DNA of 28,400 nt, from positions 1-28,400 of the forward strand of contig CAKSEY010000028.1 of NCBI GenBank assembly GCA_934448295.1. The letters are read 5' to 3'. The notes beneath the pieces are model-generated. The model worked only from the letters and a program-made list of their open reading frames with translations. It was not told where the DNA came from and did no database searches. A program made the translations under genes and the position numbers. This document shows, piece after piece, positions 14,167-20,879 of this stretch (positions are counted from its first letter, which is position 1; every line of letters starts with the position of its first letter). Origin of the DNA: an uncultured Oscillospiraceae bacterium. Its GTDB lineage: Bacteria > Bacillota > Clostridia > Oscillospirales > Ruminococcaceae.

Positions 14167-15300
14167 TCAATCCCACAGGGAGGCATAAATTCCCAGAATA
14201 TCCTGCTTTGTTACTTCCCTGATAGTGTTCGCGGGGCTTCCGCTTGCAAGGGCGTCGTCCGCCATTTTGTCCATTGCGGCGAAGAATTTTTCGCGGTCGA
14301 TGCCGTATTCCGCCAGCGTGGGTATCTCCACAGTCCTGCACAGCTTTTCAAGCGCCGCGAGGAAATCCTGTGCGGCGGCGGAATCGTCCGGCTTATCCGA
14401 AGCGCCTATCGCCCGTGCGGCGGCGGCGAATTTCTCCGGTGCCCCCTGCGCCGCAAAGCCAAGGCACTTTATATCCAGCATTGCGTTGGAAATTCCGTGC
14501 GGAACATGGAACAGCGCGCCGATAGGGCGGCTCATTCCGTGGACGATGGTGACGGAAGCGTTGTTTATGCACACACCCGCTTCATACGCCGCAATGAGCA
14601 TCTGCTCCCTCGCCGCCTCGTTTTCCGGCTCGTTGTAAGCCGTGGGAAGGTTCGCGAAGATCCTTTTCAGGGCGGAAAGCGCGAACGTGTCGGTTATCGG
14701 GTTCGCCCGGCGGGAGGTGTAGCTCTCGATGGCATGGGTGAGCGCGTCCATTCCGGTGGCGGCGGTGACGGACTTCGGCGAGGAGATCGTGTAGGAATAG
14801 TCCAGCACGGCAAGCTCCGGCAGGAGCTTATCGCCCTTAAGCAGCATTTTCACGTCCTTTTCCGTGTCGGTGATTATGGTGAACTTGGTCGCCTCGGAGC
14901 CGGTCCCGGCGGTGGTGGGAATAAGTATCATCGGCGGGAATTCGCCGTCTATCTCGCGTCCCATGTAGTCCGCGATATTTCCGCCCAGCGCGGACATAGC
15001 GGCGATTGCCTTTGCGCTGTCCAGGGCGCTGCCGCCGCCTATGCCGACGACGTGGTCGCAGGAATTCTCATGGTAAGCCGCAACGCCCGCGTTTATCATG
15101 TCCACGGTGGGCTCTCCGGTTATCCCGTCAAACACCACCCCGTTCGGCGCATACTTCAGGAGCTCCGCCGCCGCCGGAGATTTCGCGGTGTATTTTCCGG
15201 TCACAATGAGCGGTCTGCTTCCGTATTTATCAAGTCCTGCGCGCGATAACGCTCCCTTGCCGGCGATAGTTTTTCCCGGCAGCACGATCTGAAAATCCAT
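14167..15300 (-). CDS. iron-type alcohol dehydrogenase, candidate malonate semialdehyde reductase
   Basis: A 377-residue group III (Fe-ADH) dehydrogenase. The NAD(P) loop GGGSALDSAKA is visible, as are metal ligands in ATGMDALTHAIES (Asp and His) and VHGMSRPIGALFHVPHG (two His). The start at 15300 (MDFQIVLPGK) has AAGGAGGAG seven bases upstream; the frame runs 19 codons further without support. Fe-ADHs usually reduce small aldehydes. Given the probable beta-alanine transaminase in the same island, malonate semialdehyde to 3-hydroxypropionate is the natural reaction (the PydE role), but this is inferred from context. Butanol- or lactaldehyde-type activity is the alternative. A TGTGC-N4-GCACT site lies upstream. 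Confidence 0.85.
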   Translation of the reverse strand: MDFQIVLPGKTIAGKGALSRAGLDKYGSRPLIVTGKYTAKSPAAAELLKYAPNGVVFDGITGEPTVDMINAGVAAYHENSCDHVVGIGGGSALDSAKAIAAMSALGGNIADYMGREIDGEFPPMILIPTTAGTGSEATKFTIITDTEKDVKMLLKGDKLLPELAVLDYSYTISSPKSVTAATGMDALTHAIESYTSRRANPITDTFALSALKRIFANLPTAYNEPENEAAREQMLIAAYEAGVCINNASVTIVHGMSRPIGALFHVPHGISNAMLDIKCLGFAAQGAPEKFAAAARAIGASDKPDDSAAAQDFLAALEKLCRTVEIPTLAEYGIDREKFFAAMDKMADDALASGSPANTIREVTKQDILGIYASLWD

Positions 15301-15361
15301 GATGACTCCTCCTTGTTGTTCTGCACAATCTTTATTTATCGCAGGATGACCCTGCAACTAT

Positions 15362-15390
15362 ACGATATCACAAATCAGAAAGAATTGCAA
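15362..15390 (-). promoter_or_regulatory. weak candidate promoter of the alcohol dehydrogenase gene
   Basis: TTGCAA (15390-15385) and TATCGT (15367-15362) on the minus strand are 17 bases apart. Both deviate from consensus, which would fit activator-dependent transcription from the palindrome at 15443-15456. A small GCAGG/CCTGC hairpin (15341-15355) would lie at the 5' end of the transcript. Confidence 0.4.
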
Positions 15391-15442
15391 GAGTTTTTTC
15401 AAGAAACGCCGCAAACCGCTCCGCTATGCCGTTTTCAGCCTT

Positions 15443-15456
15443 TGTGCGCCGGCACT
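15443..15456. promoter_or_regulatory. TGTGC-N4-GCACT palindrome upstream of the alcohol dehydrogenase
   Basis: TGTGC-GCCG-GCACT matches the four palindromes at the amidohydrolase and ABC operon promoters with one end base changed. It lies about 80-95 bases upstream of the candidate start site and 30 bases after the acetyltransferase stop. Confidence 0.5.
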
Positions 15457-15486
15457 GACGTTTCCGTGCGGGGATCTCCCGAAGGC

Positions 15487-15969
15487 TCAAAGCTCCTTGA
15501 GATAGAAATGATCCATCGTCCCGTGAACCACGGCGGCGGGCTTTTCTATCTGACGATATCCCATTTTCTCGTAGAGCCTCAGAGCCGCCCCGAGATTCGT
15601 ATGGGTCTCCAGATAAAGCCTGCGGTAGCCGGCGGCACGCGCCCAGCCCTCCGCCAGCCGGACAAGCTCCCCGCCGTACCCCCTGCCCTTTGCCGAATCG
15701 GCGAGGTACAGCTTCTGGAGCTCCGCGCAGTCCGGCAGCCCGGGGAATTCCGCAGCGCCCACTCCTCCAATGACCTGCCCGTTTTCGTCCAGCGCGGTGA
15801 AGTACGCCCTTTTCTGCGGGTCTGCGGCGTAGAATTCGCTCAGGCGGTCAAGCCCCGGGTCGAAATACACGGTGCCCGGAATATTCAGGTGGAATTTCTC
15901 GAGATTTGAGCGGATCAACGCGGCAAGCGGCGCGTTATCCGCAGCTTCTATTTTTCTGTAATTCAGCAT
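15487..15969 (-). CDS. GNAT-family N-acetyltransferase
   Basis: A 160-residue protein with the GNAT acetyl-CoA loop AKGRGYGGELV (the R/Q-x-x-G-x-G/A motif) and the following strand RRLYLETHTNLGAALRLYEKMGY typical of the family. The start at 15969 is favoured by GGAGG eight bases upstream; that GGAGG lies inside the longer frame beginning at 15984. The substrate is unknown. It is transcribed divergently from the TetR gene, and a shared palindrome between the promoters suggests common control. Confidence 0.88.
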   Translation of the reverse strand: MLNYRKIEAADNAPLAALIRSNLEKFHLNIPGTVYFDPGLDRLSEFYAADPQKRAYFTALDENGQVIGGVGAAEFPGLPDCAELQKLYLADSAKGRGYGGELVRLAEGWARAAGYRRLYLETHTNLGAALRLYEKMGYRQIEKPAAVVHGTMDHFYLKEL

Positions 15970-15997
15970 GATTCTGACCTCCATATGTTCTCCGTCA

Positions 15998-16026
15998 ATT
16001 ATAGCACAGGGGTTCCGTCAAGTCAA
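15998..16026 (-). promoter_or_regulatory. promoter of the GNAT gene
   Basis: On the minus strand TTGACT (16026-16021), 17-base spacer, TATAAT (16003-15998). Its -35 overlaps the inverted repeat at 16022-16043. Confidence 0.85.
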
Positions 16027-16043
16027 GCGTATTCCGGCTTGAC
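16022..16043. promoter_or_regulatory. candidate TetR operator between divergent promoters
   Basis: GTCAAGC (16022-16028) and GCTTGAC (16037-16043) form a perfect 7-bp inverted repeat with an 8-base centre. It overlaps the -35 boxes of both the GNAT promoter and the TetR promoter, a typical place for an autoregulatory TetR-family site. Confidence 0.65.
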
Positions 16044-16067
16044 ATATCCGGGGGATTCTGCTATAAT
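16039..16067 (+). promoter_or_regulatory. promoter of the TetR gene
   Basis: TTGACA (16039-16044), 17-base spacer and TATAAT (16062-16067), a perfect consensus. Transcription would start near 16074, about 35 bases before the ATG. Confidence 0.9.
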
Positions 16068-16108
16068 TCATAGGAAGGAAGCCGCCGTACAGCCGAAAGG
16101 AGCAGAAA

Positions 16109-16666
16109 ATGTCACAGGTAACAAAGCGCGCCCTGGAAGCGTCGCTGAAAAATCTGCTGCTGAAAAAACCGCTCAGCAAGATAACGATAAACGACATCAC
16201 CGAGGATTGCGGAATCAGCAGAATGACGTTCTATTACCACTTTAAGGACATCTACGACCTTGTGGAATGGTCATGCCTGGAGGACGCAAAACGAGCGCTG
16301 GAGGGCAAAAAGACCTACGAAACCTGGCAGCAGGGCATTTTGCAGATATTCGAGGCGGTGCTTGAAAACAAGCCGTTCATAATCAACGTTTACCGCTCGG
16401 TGAGCCGGGAGCACGTGGAAAACTATCTCTTTAAGCTGACCTACGACCTGCTTATCGGGGTGGTGAATGAAAAATCCGACGGCATAACTATCCGCGAGGA
16501 GGACAAGGAATTCATCGCGGATTTCTACAAGTACGCATTCGTGGGAGTTATGCTGAACTGGGTGAGGGACGACATGAAGGAGGATCCCCGCAGGATAGTG
16601 GATCGGATATCCACCATAATGCAGGGAAATGTCACGCAGGCGCTGGAAAAATTCCGCATTTCGTGA
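16109..16666 (+). CDS. TetR/AcrR-family regulator
   Basis: A 185-residue regulator with the TetR helix-turn-helix in residues about 22-55 (ITINDITEDCGISRMTFYYHFKDI). The C-terminal ligand domain resembles the DhaS-type TetR_C group (FIINVYRSVSREHVENYLF and YKYAFVGVMLNWV). AAGGAG lies seven bases before the ATG. It stands directly upstream of oleate hydratase on the same strand and divergent from the GNAT gene, so both are candidate targets. The likely effector is a fatty acid or related lipophile, inferred from context only. Confidence 0.9.
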   Translation: MSQVTKRALEASLKNLLLKKPLSKITINDITEDCGISRMTFYYHFKDIYDLVEWSCLEDAKRALEGKKTYETWQQGILQIFEAVLENKPFIINVYRSVSREHVENYLFKLTYDLLIGVVNEKSDGITIREEDKEFIADFYKYAFVGVMLNWVRDDMKEDPRRIVDRISTIMQGNVTQALEKFRIS

Positions 16667-16708
16667 TTTTATCATTTCCGCTCAATTGATAAAAATATAT
16701 ACACCTCA

Positions 16709-16739
16709 GCCGCCGTGATAAGAAGTTTATCACGGCGGC
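16709..16739 (+). terminator. hairpin between tetR and oleate hydratase
   Basis: A 13-bp perfect stem (16709-16721 with 16727-16739) closes a 5-base loop and is followed by the weak T-rich ATTCTGTTTATT. It probably terminates tetR transcription. Its GTGATAA/TTATCAC core could also serve as a protein-binding palindrome upstream of the next promoter. Confidence 0.65.
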
Positions 16740-16750
16740 GATTCTGTTTA

Positions 16751-16779
16751 TTGAATATTTTCGCCTCCTGCGATAAAAT
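16751..16779 (+). promoter_or_regulatory. candidate promoter of oleate hydratase
   Basis: TTGAAT (16751-16756) and TAAAAT (16774-16779) are 17 bases apart. A second -10-like TATAAT follows at 16779-16784 without a good -35. The GTCAAGC operator seen upstream of tetR is not repeated here. Confidence 0.55.
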
Positions 16780-16832
16780 ATAATCACAGCAGGAAACACA
16801 GACACGAAAGTGTTCTATAAGGAGGAAATTGT

Positions 16833-18608
16833 ATGTATTATTCAAGCGGAAACTATGAAGCGTTTGCAAGACCCAGAAAGCCCGAGGGCGTGGACGGAAA
16901 ATCCGCATATATCGTCGGCAGCGGACTTGCCGCGCTGACTGCGGCGTGCTATCTCGTCCGCGACGGACAGATGAAGGGCGAGCACGTCCATATTCTTGAA
17001 AAGGGCGAGACCGCCGGCGGCGCCTGCGACGGCTGGAAATTCGAGAACATCGGCTATGTAATGCGCGGCGGGCGCGAGATGGATAACCACTTCGAGGTCA
17101 TGTGGGATCTGTTCCACTCCATTCCCTCCATCGAGACCGAGGGAGTTTCAGTGCTGGACGAGTATTACTGGCTCAACAAGGCAGACCCTAACTACTCCCT
17201 CTGCCGCGCCACCGTCAACCGCGGCGAGGACGCCCACACGGACGGAAAGTTCGATATCTCCGACAAGGGCGCAATGGAGATAATGAAGCTGTTCTTCACC
17301 CCGAACGAGCAGCTCCAGGACAAGAAGATAACCGATTTCTTCGACGACGAGGTGCTGAACTCCAACTTCTGGCTGTACTGGCGCACAATGTTCGCCTTTG
17401 AGAACTGGCACAGCGCCCTTGAAATGAAGCTGTATATCCAGAGATTTATCCACCATATCGGCGGCCTGCCGGATTTCAAGGCGCTCCGCTTCACAAAGTA
17501 CAATCAGTACGAGTCCATGATACTGCCGATGGTAAAGTACCTGGAGGGCTTCGGCGTTCAGTTCCACTACGGCGTAAAGGTCGTGAACGTGAAGTTCGAC
17601 TGCAAGCCTGAGAGAAAGCTCGCAACCCGCATAGACGTGATACGAAACGGAAACGCGGAGAGCATAGACCTCACCGAGAACGACCTTGTGTTCATCACCA
17701 ACGGCGGCTGCGTTGAGAACTCCACAATGGGCAGCCAGAACACCCCCGCAAAGTTCGACACCGAGATACGCGAGGGCGGCGGCTGGGATATGTGGCGCAA
17801 GATCGCCGCACAGGACCCCGCGTTCGGTCACCCCGACAAGTTCTGCGGCAACCCCGAGCTGTGCAACTGGATGAGCGCCACTGTTGAAACGCTGGATCAG
17901 CGCATTATTCCGTATATCAAGAACATCTGCAAGCGCGACCCGTTCAGCGGAAAGGTAGTCACCGGCGGTATCGTCACTGTCAAGGATTCGAACTGGCTGC
18001 TGAGCTGGACGATAAACCGCCAGCCGCAGTTCCGCGAGCAGCCGAAGGATCACTGCCTGGTGTGGGTATATGCGCTGTTCAGCGACAAGCCCGGCGATTA
18101 TATCAAAAAGCCCATGCGCGAATGCACCGGCAAGGAGATCTGCATGGAATGGCTGTACCACATCGGCGTGCCCGAAGATCAGATCGAGGATATGGCGGAG
18201 CACTCCGCGAACACCGTGCCCGTAATGATGCCGTATATCGACGCGTTCTTCATGCCCAGGGCATACGGCGACAGACCTAAGGTAGTCCCGGACGGCGCTG
18301 TGAATTTCGCGTTCCTGGGTCAGTTCGCCGAGACTCCCCGGGACACCATCTTCACCACCGAATATTCCATGCGAACTGGCATGGAGGCGGTCTACACCCT
18401 GCTGAACGTAGACCGCGGCGTGCCGGAGGTCTGGGGCAGCGTTTATGATATCCGCGCCCTGCTTGATGCAACTGTGAAGCTCCGGGACGGCAAAAAGGCG
18501 ACCGATATGGACATCGGCTTCATGAAGGAGCTGGTGGTCAAGAAACTCCTCGGCAAAATCAAGGACACCGACATTGAGAAGATATTGAAAGAATACAACG
18601 TCATCTGA
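16833..18608 (+). CDS. ohyA: oleate hydratase (MCRA family)
   Basis: A 591-residue FAD-dependent fatty acid hydratase, which adds water to the cis-9 bond of oleate and related fatty acids to give 10-hydroxy acids and detoxifies unsaturated fatty acids. The FAD-binding loop GSGLAALTAA starts at residue 29 and is followed by EKGETAGGACDG (56-67). RGGREM (78-83) carries Glu82, equivalent to the catalytic glutamate of characterised hydratases. Length fits the family (about 590). AAGGAGG lies seven bases before the ATG. It is monocistronic, with a strong terminator downstream, and the upstream TetR gene is its probable regulator. Confidence 0.96.
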   Translation: MYYSSGNYEAFARPRKPEGVDGKSAYIVGSGLAALTAACYLVRDGQMKGEHVHILEKGETAGGACDGWKFENIGYVMRGGREMDNHFEVMWDLFHSIPSIETEGVSVLDEYYWLNKADPNYSLCRATVNRGEDAHTDGKFDISDKGAMEIMKLFFTPNEQLQDKKITDFFDDEVLNSNFWLYWRTMFAFENWHSALEMKLYIQRFIHHIGGLPDFKALRFTKYNQYESMILPMVKYLEGFGVQFHYGVKVVNVKFDCKPERKLATRIDVIRNGNAESIDLTENDLVFITNGGCVENSTMGSQNTPAKFDTEIREGGGWDMWRKIAAQDPAFGHPDKFCGNPELCNWMSATVETLDQRIIPYIKNICKRDPFSGKVVTGGIVTVKDSNWLLSWTINRQPQFREQPKDHCLVWVYALFSDKPGDYIKKPMRECTGKEICMEWLYHIGVPEDQIEDMAEHSANTVPVMMPYIDAFFMPRAYGDRPKVVPDGAVNFAFLGQFAETPRDTIFTTEYSMRTGMEAVYTLLNVDRGVPEVWGSVYDIRALLDATVKLRDGKKATDMDIGFMKELVVKKLLGKIKDTDIEKILKEYNVI

Positions 18609-18647
18609 CGTCCCCTAACGGCGCTATGCCGGATACGCATATGATGG

Positions 18648-18690
18648 AAAATCCGCCTGTCAGCTTCATGATAAGGCGGATTTTTTTATT
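18648..18690 (+). terminator. terminator of oleate hydratase, possibly bidirectional
   Basis: AAAATCCGCC (18648-18657) pairs with GGCGGATTTT (18675-18684), followed by a run of T on the plus strand. On the minus strand it follows cobO with a shorter TTTT tail, so it may serve both converging genes. Confidence 0.92.
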
Positions 18691-18724
18691 TCAGGAAACG
18701 GCTCCGCGCCAGATATCCCGCGTT

Positions 18725-19246
18725 TCAATACTCTATGCCCCTGCGCGCGTTTATTCCCTTTTCGTAGGGGTGCTTCACGCATTTAATTTCGCTGACGTAA
18801 TCCGCGCAGTCCAGGAAGATCTGCGCGGGGTCGCGCCCGGTGATTATCAGCTCAGCGCTTCCCGGCTTTTCCGTGAGGAACCTTTCGGCCTCCGCCCGGT
18901 CGAGCAGCCCATTGCTGTAAGCCGCGTTGAACTCGTCGATTATCAGCATGTCCGCTTCGCCGGAGCGTGCCAGCGAATACCCCTTTTCCAGCAGGGCGTT
19001 GTGACATGAGGTGATATTTTTTCTGTCCTCGTCCGTCATGTTCCACACGAAGCCGTAATTCCTGTCGCAGCGCTCCAGCGTTATCCCGGGAATTGCCCGC
19101 AGCACCGCAGTCTCGGCGCTGTCCGAGCCCTTCAGGAGCTGAATCATATGCACGCGCATTCCCGCGCCCGCAGCCCTTATCGCAAGCCCGACTGCGGCGG
19201 TGGTCTTGCCCTTTCCGTCGCCGCAGTAAATATGCAGAAGTCCCAT
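18725..19246 (-). CDS. cobO: cob(I)yrinic acid a,c-diamide adenosyltransferase
   Basis: A 173-residue CobO/BtuR/CobA-type enzyme that attaches the 5'-deoxyadenosyl group to reduced corrinoids. The P-loop CGDGKGKTTAAVG is at residues 8-20, MLIIDEFNAAYSNG is the Walker B-like region and ITGRDP the following conserved motif. The ATG at 19246 is chosen because GGGAGGG lies six bases upstream; the frame could begin nine codons earlier. No other corrinoid genes flank it, so it probably supports salvage of imported corrinoids. Confidence 0.93.
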   Translation of the reverse strand: MGLLHIYCGDGKGKTTAAVGLAIRAAGAGMRVHMIQLLKGSDSAETAVLRAIPGITLERCDRNYGFVWNMTDEDRKNITSCHNALLEKGYSLARSGEADMLIIDEFNAAYSNGLLDRAEAERFLTEKPGSAELIITGRDPAQIFLDCADYVSEIKCVKHPYEKGINARRGIEY

Positions 19247-19290
19247 TATATGCCCTCCCAGATGATTTTGCATATCCCGGACAGAAGCCG

Positions 19291-19337
19291 CCGGAATATC
19301 CCGTCTTTATTTTACTCCATATTCCGGGTAAATTCAA
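19291..19337 (-). promoter_or_regulatory. promoter of cobO flanked by an inverted repeat
   Basis: On the minus strand TTGAAT (19337-19332), 17-base spacer and TAAAAT (19314-19309). A perfect 9-bp inverted repeat, CCGGAATAT (19291-19299) and ATATTCCGG (19319-19327), brackets the -10 element. No cobalamin riboswitch is visible; the leader of about 55 bases is too short. Confidence 0.6.
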
Positions 19338-19392
19338 GACGTTTTTATTTCACCGCGCATAATAATTGTCCGAAAACTGAGCATTTATTGTA

Positions 19393-19421
19393 TTGCATAA
19401 TTCGGGATTTTCTGGTATAAT
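19393..19421 (+). promoter_or_regulatory. promoter of the SWIM-MoxR-VWA operon
   Basis: TTGCAT (19393-19398), 17-base spacer, TATAAT (19416-19421). The predicted start lies about 23 bases before the SWIM gene ATG. This is the only promoter seen before the five-gene operon. Confidence 0.8.
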
Positions 19422-19450
19422 TGATACATCACATTATACGGAGGAAAGCC

Positions 19451-20866
19451 ATGTCAACAGCAAGTATCATCACAATGGAGCTGGTGCGCTCGTCCGCGCC
19501 GAATGAAGCCGCCGTGGCGAACGCCCGGAAGATAAGCTCCCGCGGGGAGTTCATCAGCCTGAAAAAGACCGCGGACGAAACGCTGATTTTCGGCGAGTGC
19601 CAAGGCAGCGGAAAGAACCCCTACTCCACCTCGGCGGATTTTTCCGGAGCCGCGCCGGTGTTCCGGTGCTCCTGCCCGAGCAGGCAGTTTCCGTGCAAGC
19701 ACGCGCTGGCGCTCATGATGGAGTGGCTCTCCGGGAAGCCGTTCCAGACTGCGGAGCTGCCCGCCGACATAGCCGAAAAGCGCGCCAAAGCCGCGAAACG
19801 CGCGGAAAAAGCGGCAGAGCCCGCCGCTCCCGCCAAGCAGAACAAAGCCGCAGCCGCAAAGAAGCTGAAAAAGCAGCTCGAGGGGCTCGACCTGGCGGAA
19901 AGCTTCGTGAAGGATATGCTGTCCCGGGGCGTGTATTCCGCGAACAGCGCCGCCGCCGAACAGTACCGGGGACTTGCAAAGCAGCTCGGCGACTACTGGC
20001 TGCCGGGGCTCCAGGAGATAATGAACCGCATAGTGGATTCCGTGCAGTACCTTAACGGCGACCCCAGCGACAAATCCATGCGGTACATCACTTCCCTGCT
20101 GATAAGGCTCGCCGCCGCCGTCAAAAAATCCCGCCAGTACATAAAAACCAAGCTGGAATCCGGCGACGTGCTCCCGGAGGACAACATACTCTACGAGGAG
20201 CTCGGCGGCGTATGGAAGCTCTCGCAGCTCCGGGAGGCGGGGCTGTACAAGGAGAACGCCGAGCTTATCCAGCTTGCGTTCTGCGAGACAAACAACTATA
20301 ACCTCACCGTGGAGACGGACAACGGCTTCTGGCTCGACCTCGGCAGCGGGGAGATATACTGCACCCGCAATATCCGCCCGGTTAAAGCCGCCAAATACCT
20401 TAAGCAGGAGGATTCCGCGAACGGTATCTTCCATATCCCGGTGCTCTGCCGCTACCCCGGCGGGCTGAATCCCCGGGTGCGGTGGGAGGCAGCCAAAATA
20501 TCCGCGCCGGATTACTCCCGGGTTCTTGAAAAGGCGGGCGCAAGTATCGCCGAAACCGTAAAGACCGCCAAGAACGACCTGAAAAACACCCTCTCCGAGC
20601 CGTATGCCGGGGTATTTCTCCGCTTTGACGAGATACAGCCTGCGGACAAGCGCCGCGCCGTGCTGAAACTCGGCGGGGAGAGCATAACGCTCCAGGAGTA
20701 CTACCGGCAGTTCCCGAACTGCTGCGACGTCCTTTCCTTTGTGGACAGCCGCAGGCTGAAAAACGGCGCGCTTTTCGGGCTGATGTACTACGCGCCGGAG
20801 GAGCACAGGATGTTCCTCTGCCCGATGTCGATAGTCCACGCGGACGGTATAACAAAGCTGTGCTGA
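19451..20866 (+). CDS. SWIM zinc-finger protein
   Basis: A 471-residue protein with an N-terminal SWIM zinc finger, CSCPSRQFPCKH, giving Cys73, Cys75, Cys82 and His84 (CxCx6CxH). SWIM domains bind nucleic acid or protein partners. A Lys/Ala-rich low-complexity linker (roughly 113-150) follows, then a helical and mixed C-terminal part with no motif I can name. The ATG at 19451 has GGAGG seven to eight bases upstream. It is the first gene of a five-gene operon, and such SWIM proteins recur next to MoxR AAA and VWA genes, similar to E. coli yehQ as I recall. Probable role: target recognition for the complex, inferred. Confidence 0.9.
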   Translation: MSTASIITMELVRSSAPNEAAVANARKISSRGEFISLKKTADETLIFGECQGSGKNPYSTSADFSGAAPVFRCSCPSRQFPCKHALALMMEWLSGKPFQTAELPADIAEKRAKAAKRAEKAAEPAAPAKQNKAAAAKKLKKQLEGLDLAESFVKDMLSRGVYSANSAAAEQYRGLAKQLGDYWLPGLQEIMNRIVDSVQYLNGDPSDKSMRYITSLLIRLAAAVKKSRQYIKTKLESGDVLPEDNILYEELGGVWKLSQLREAGLYKENAELIQLAFCETNNYNLTVETDNGFWLDLGSGEIYCTRNIRPVKAAKYLKQEDSANGIFHIPVLCRYPGGLNPRVRWEAAKISAPDYSRVLEKAGASIAETVKTAKNDLKNTLSEPYAGVFLRFDEIQPADKRRAVLKLGGESITLQEYYRQFPNCCDVLSFVDSRRLKNGALFGLMYYAPEEHRMFLCPMSIVHADGITKLC

Positions 20867-20879
20867 GGGGGGGATTTAT

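Noticed and set aside
16667..16694. Inverted repeat TTTTATCA-N12-TGATAAAA after tetR
   Set aside because: It is AT-only with no T tract after it. The GC-rich hairpin at 16709-16739 is the better terminator candidate.
17148..18203. Minus-strand open frame of 351 codons
   Set aside because: It lies wholly inside oleate hydratase in the antisense frame, with no ribosome site or recognisable domain.
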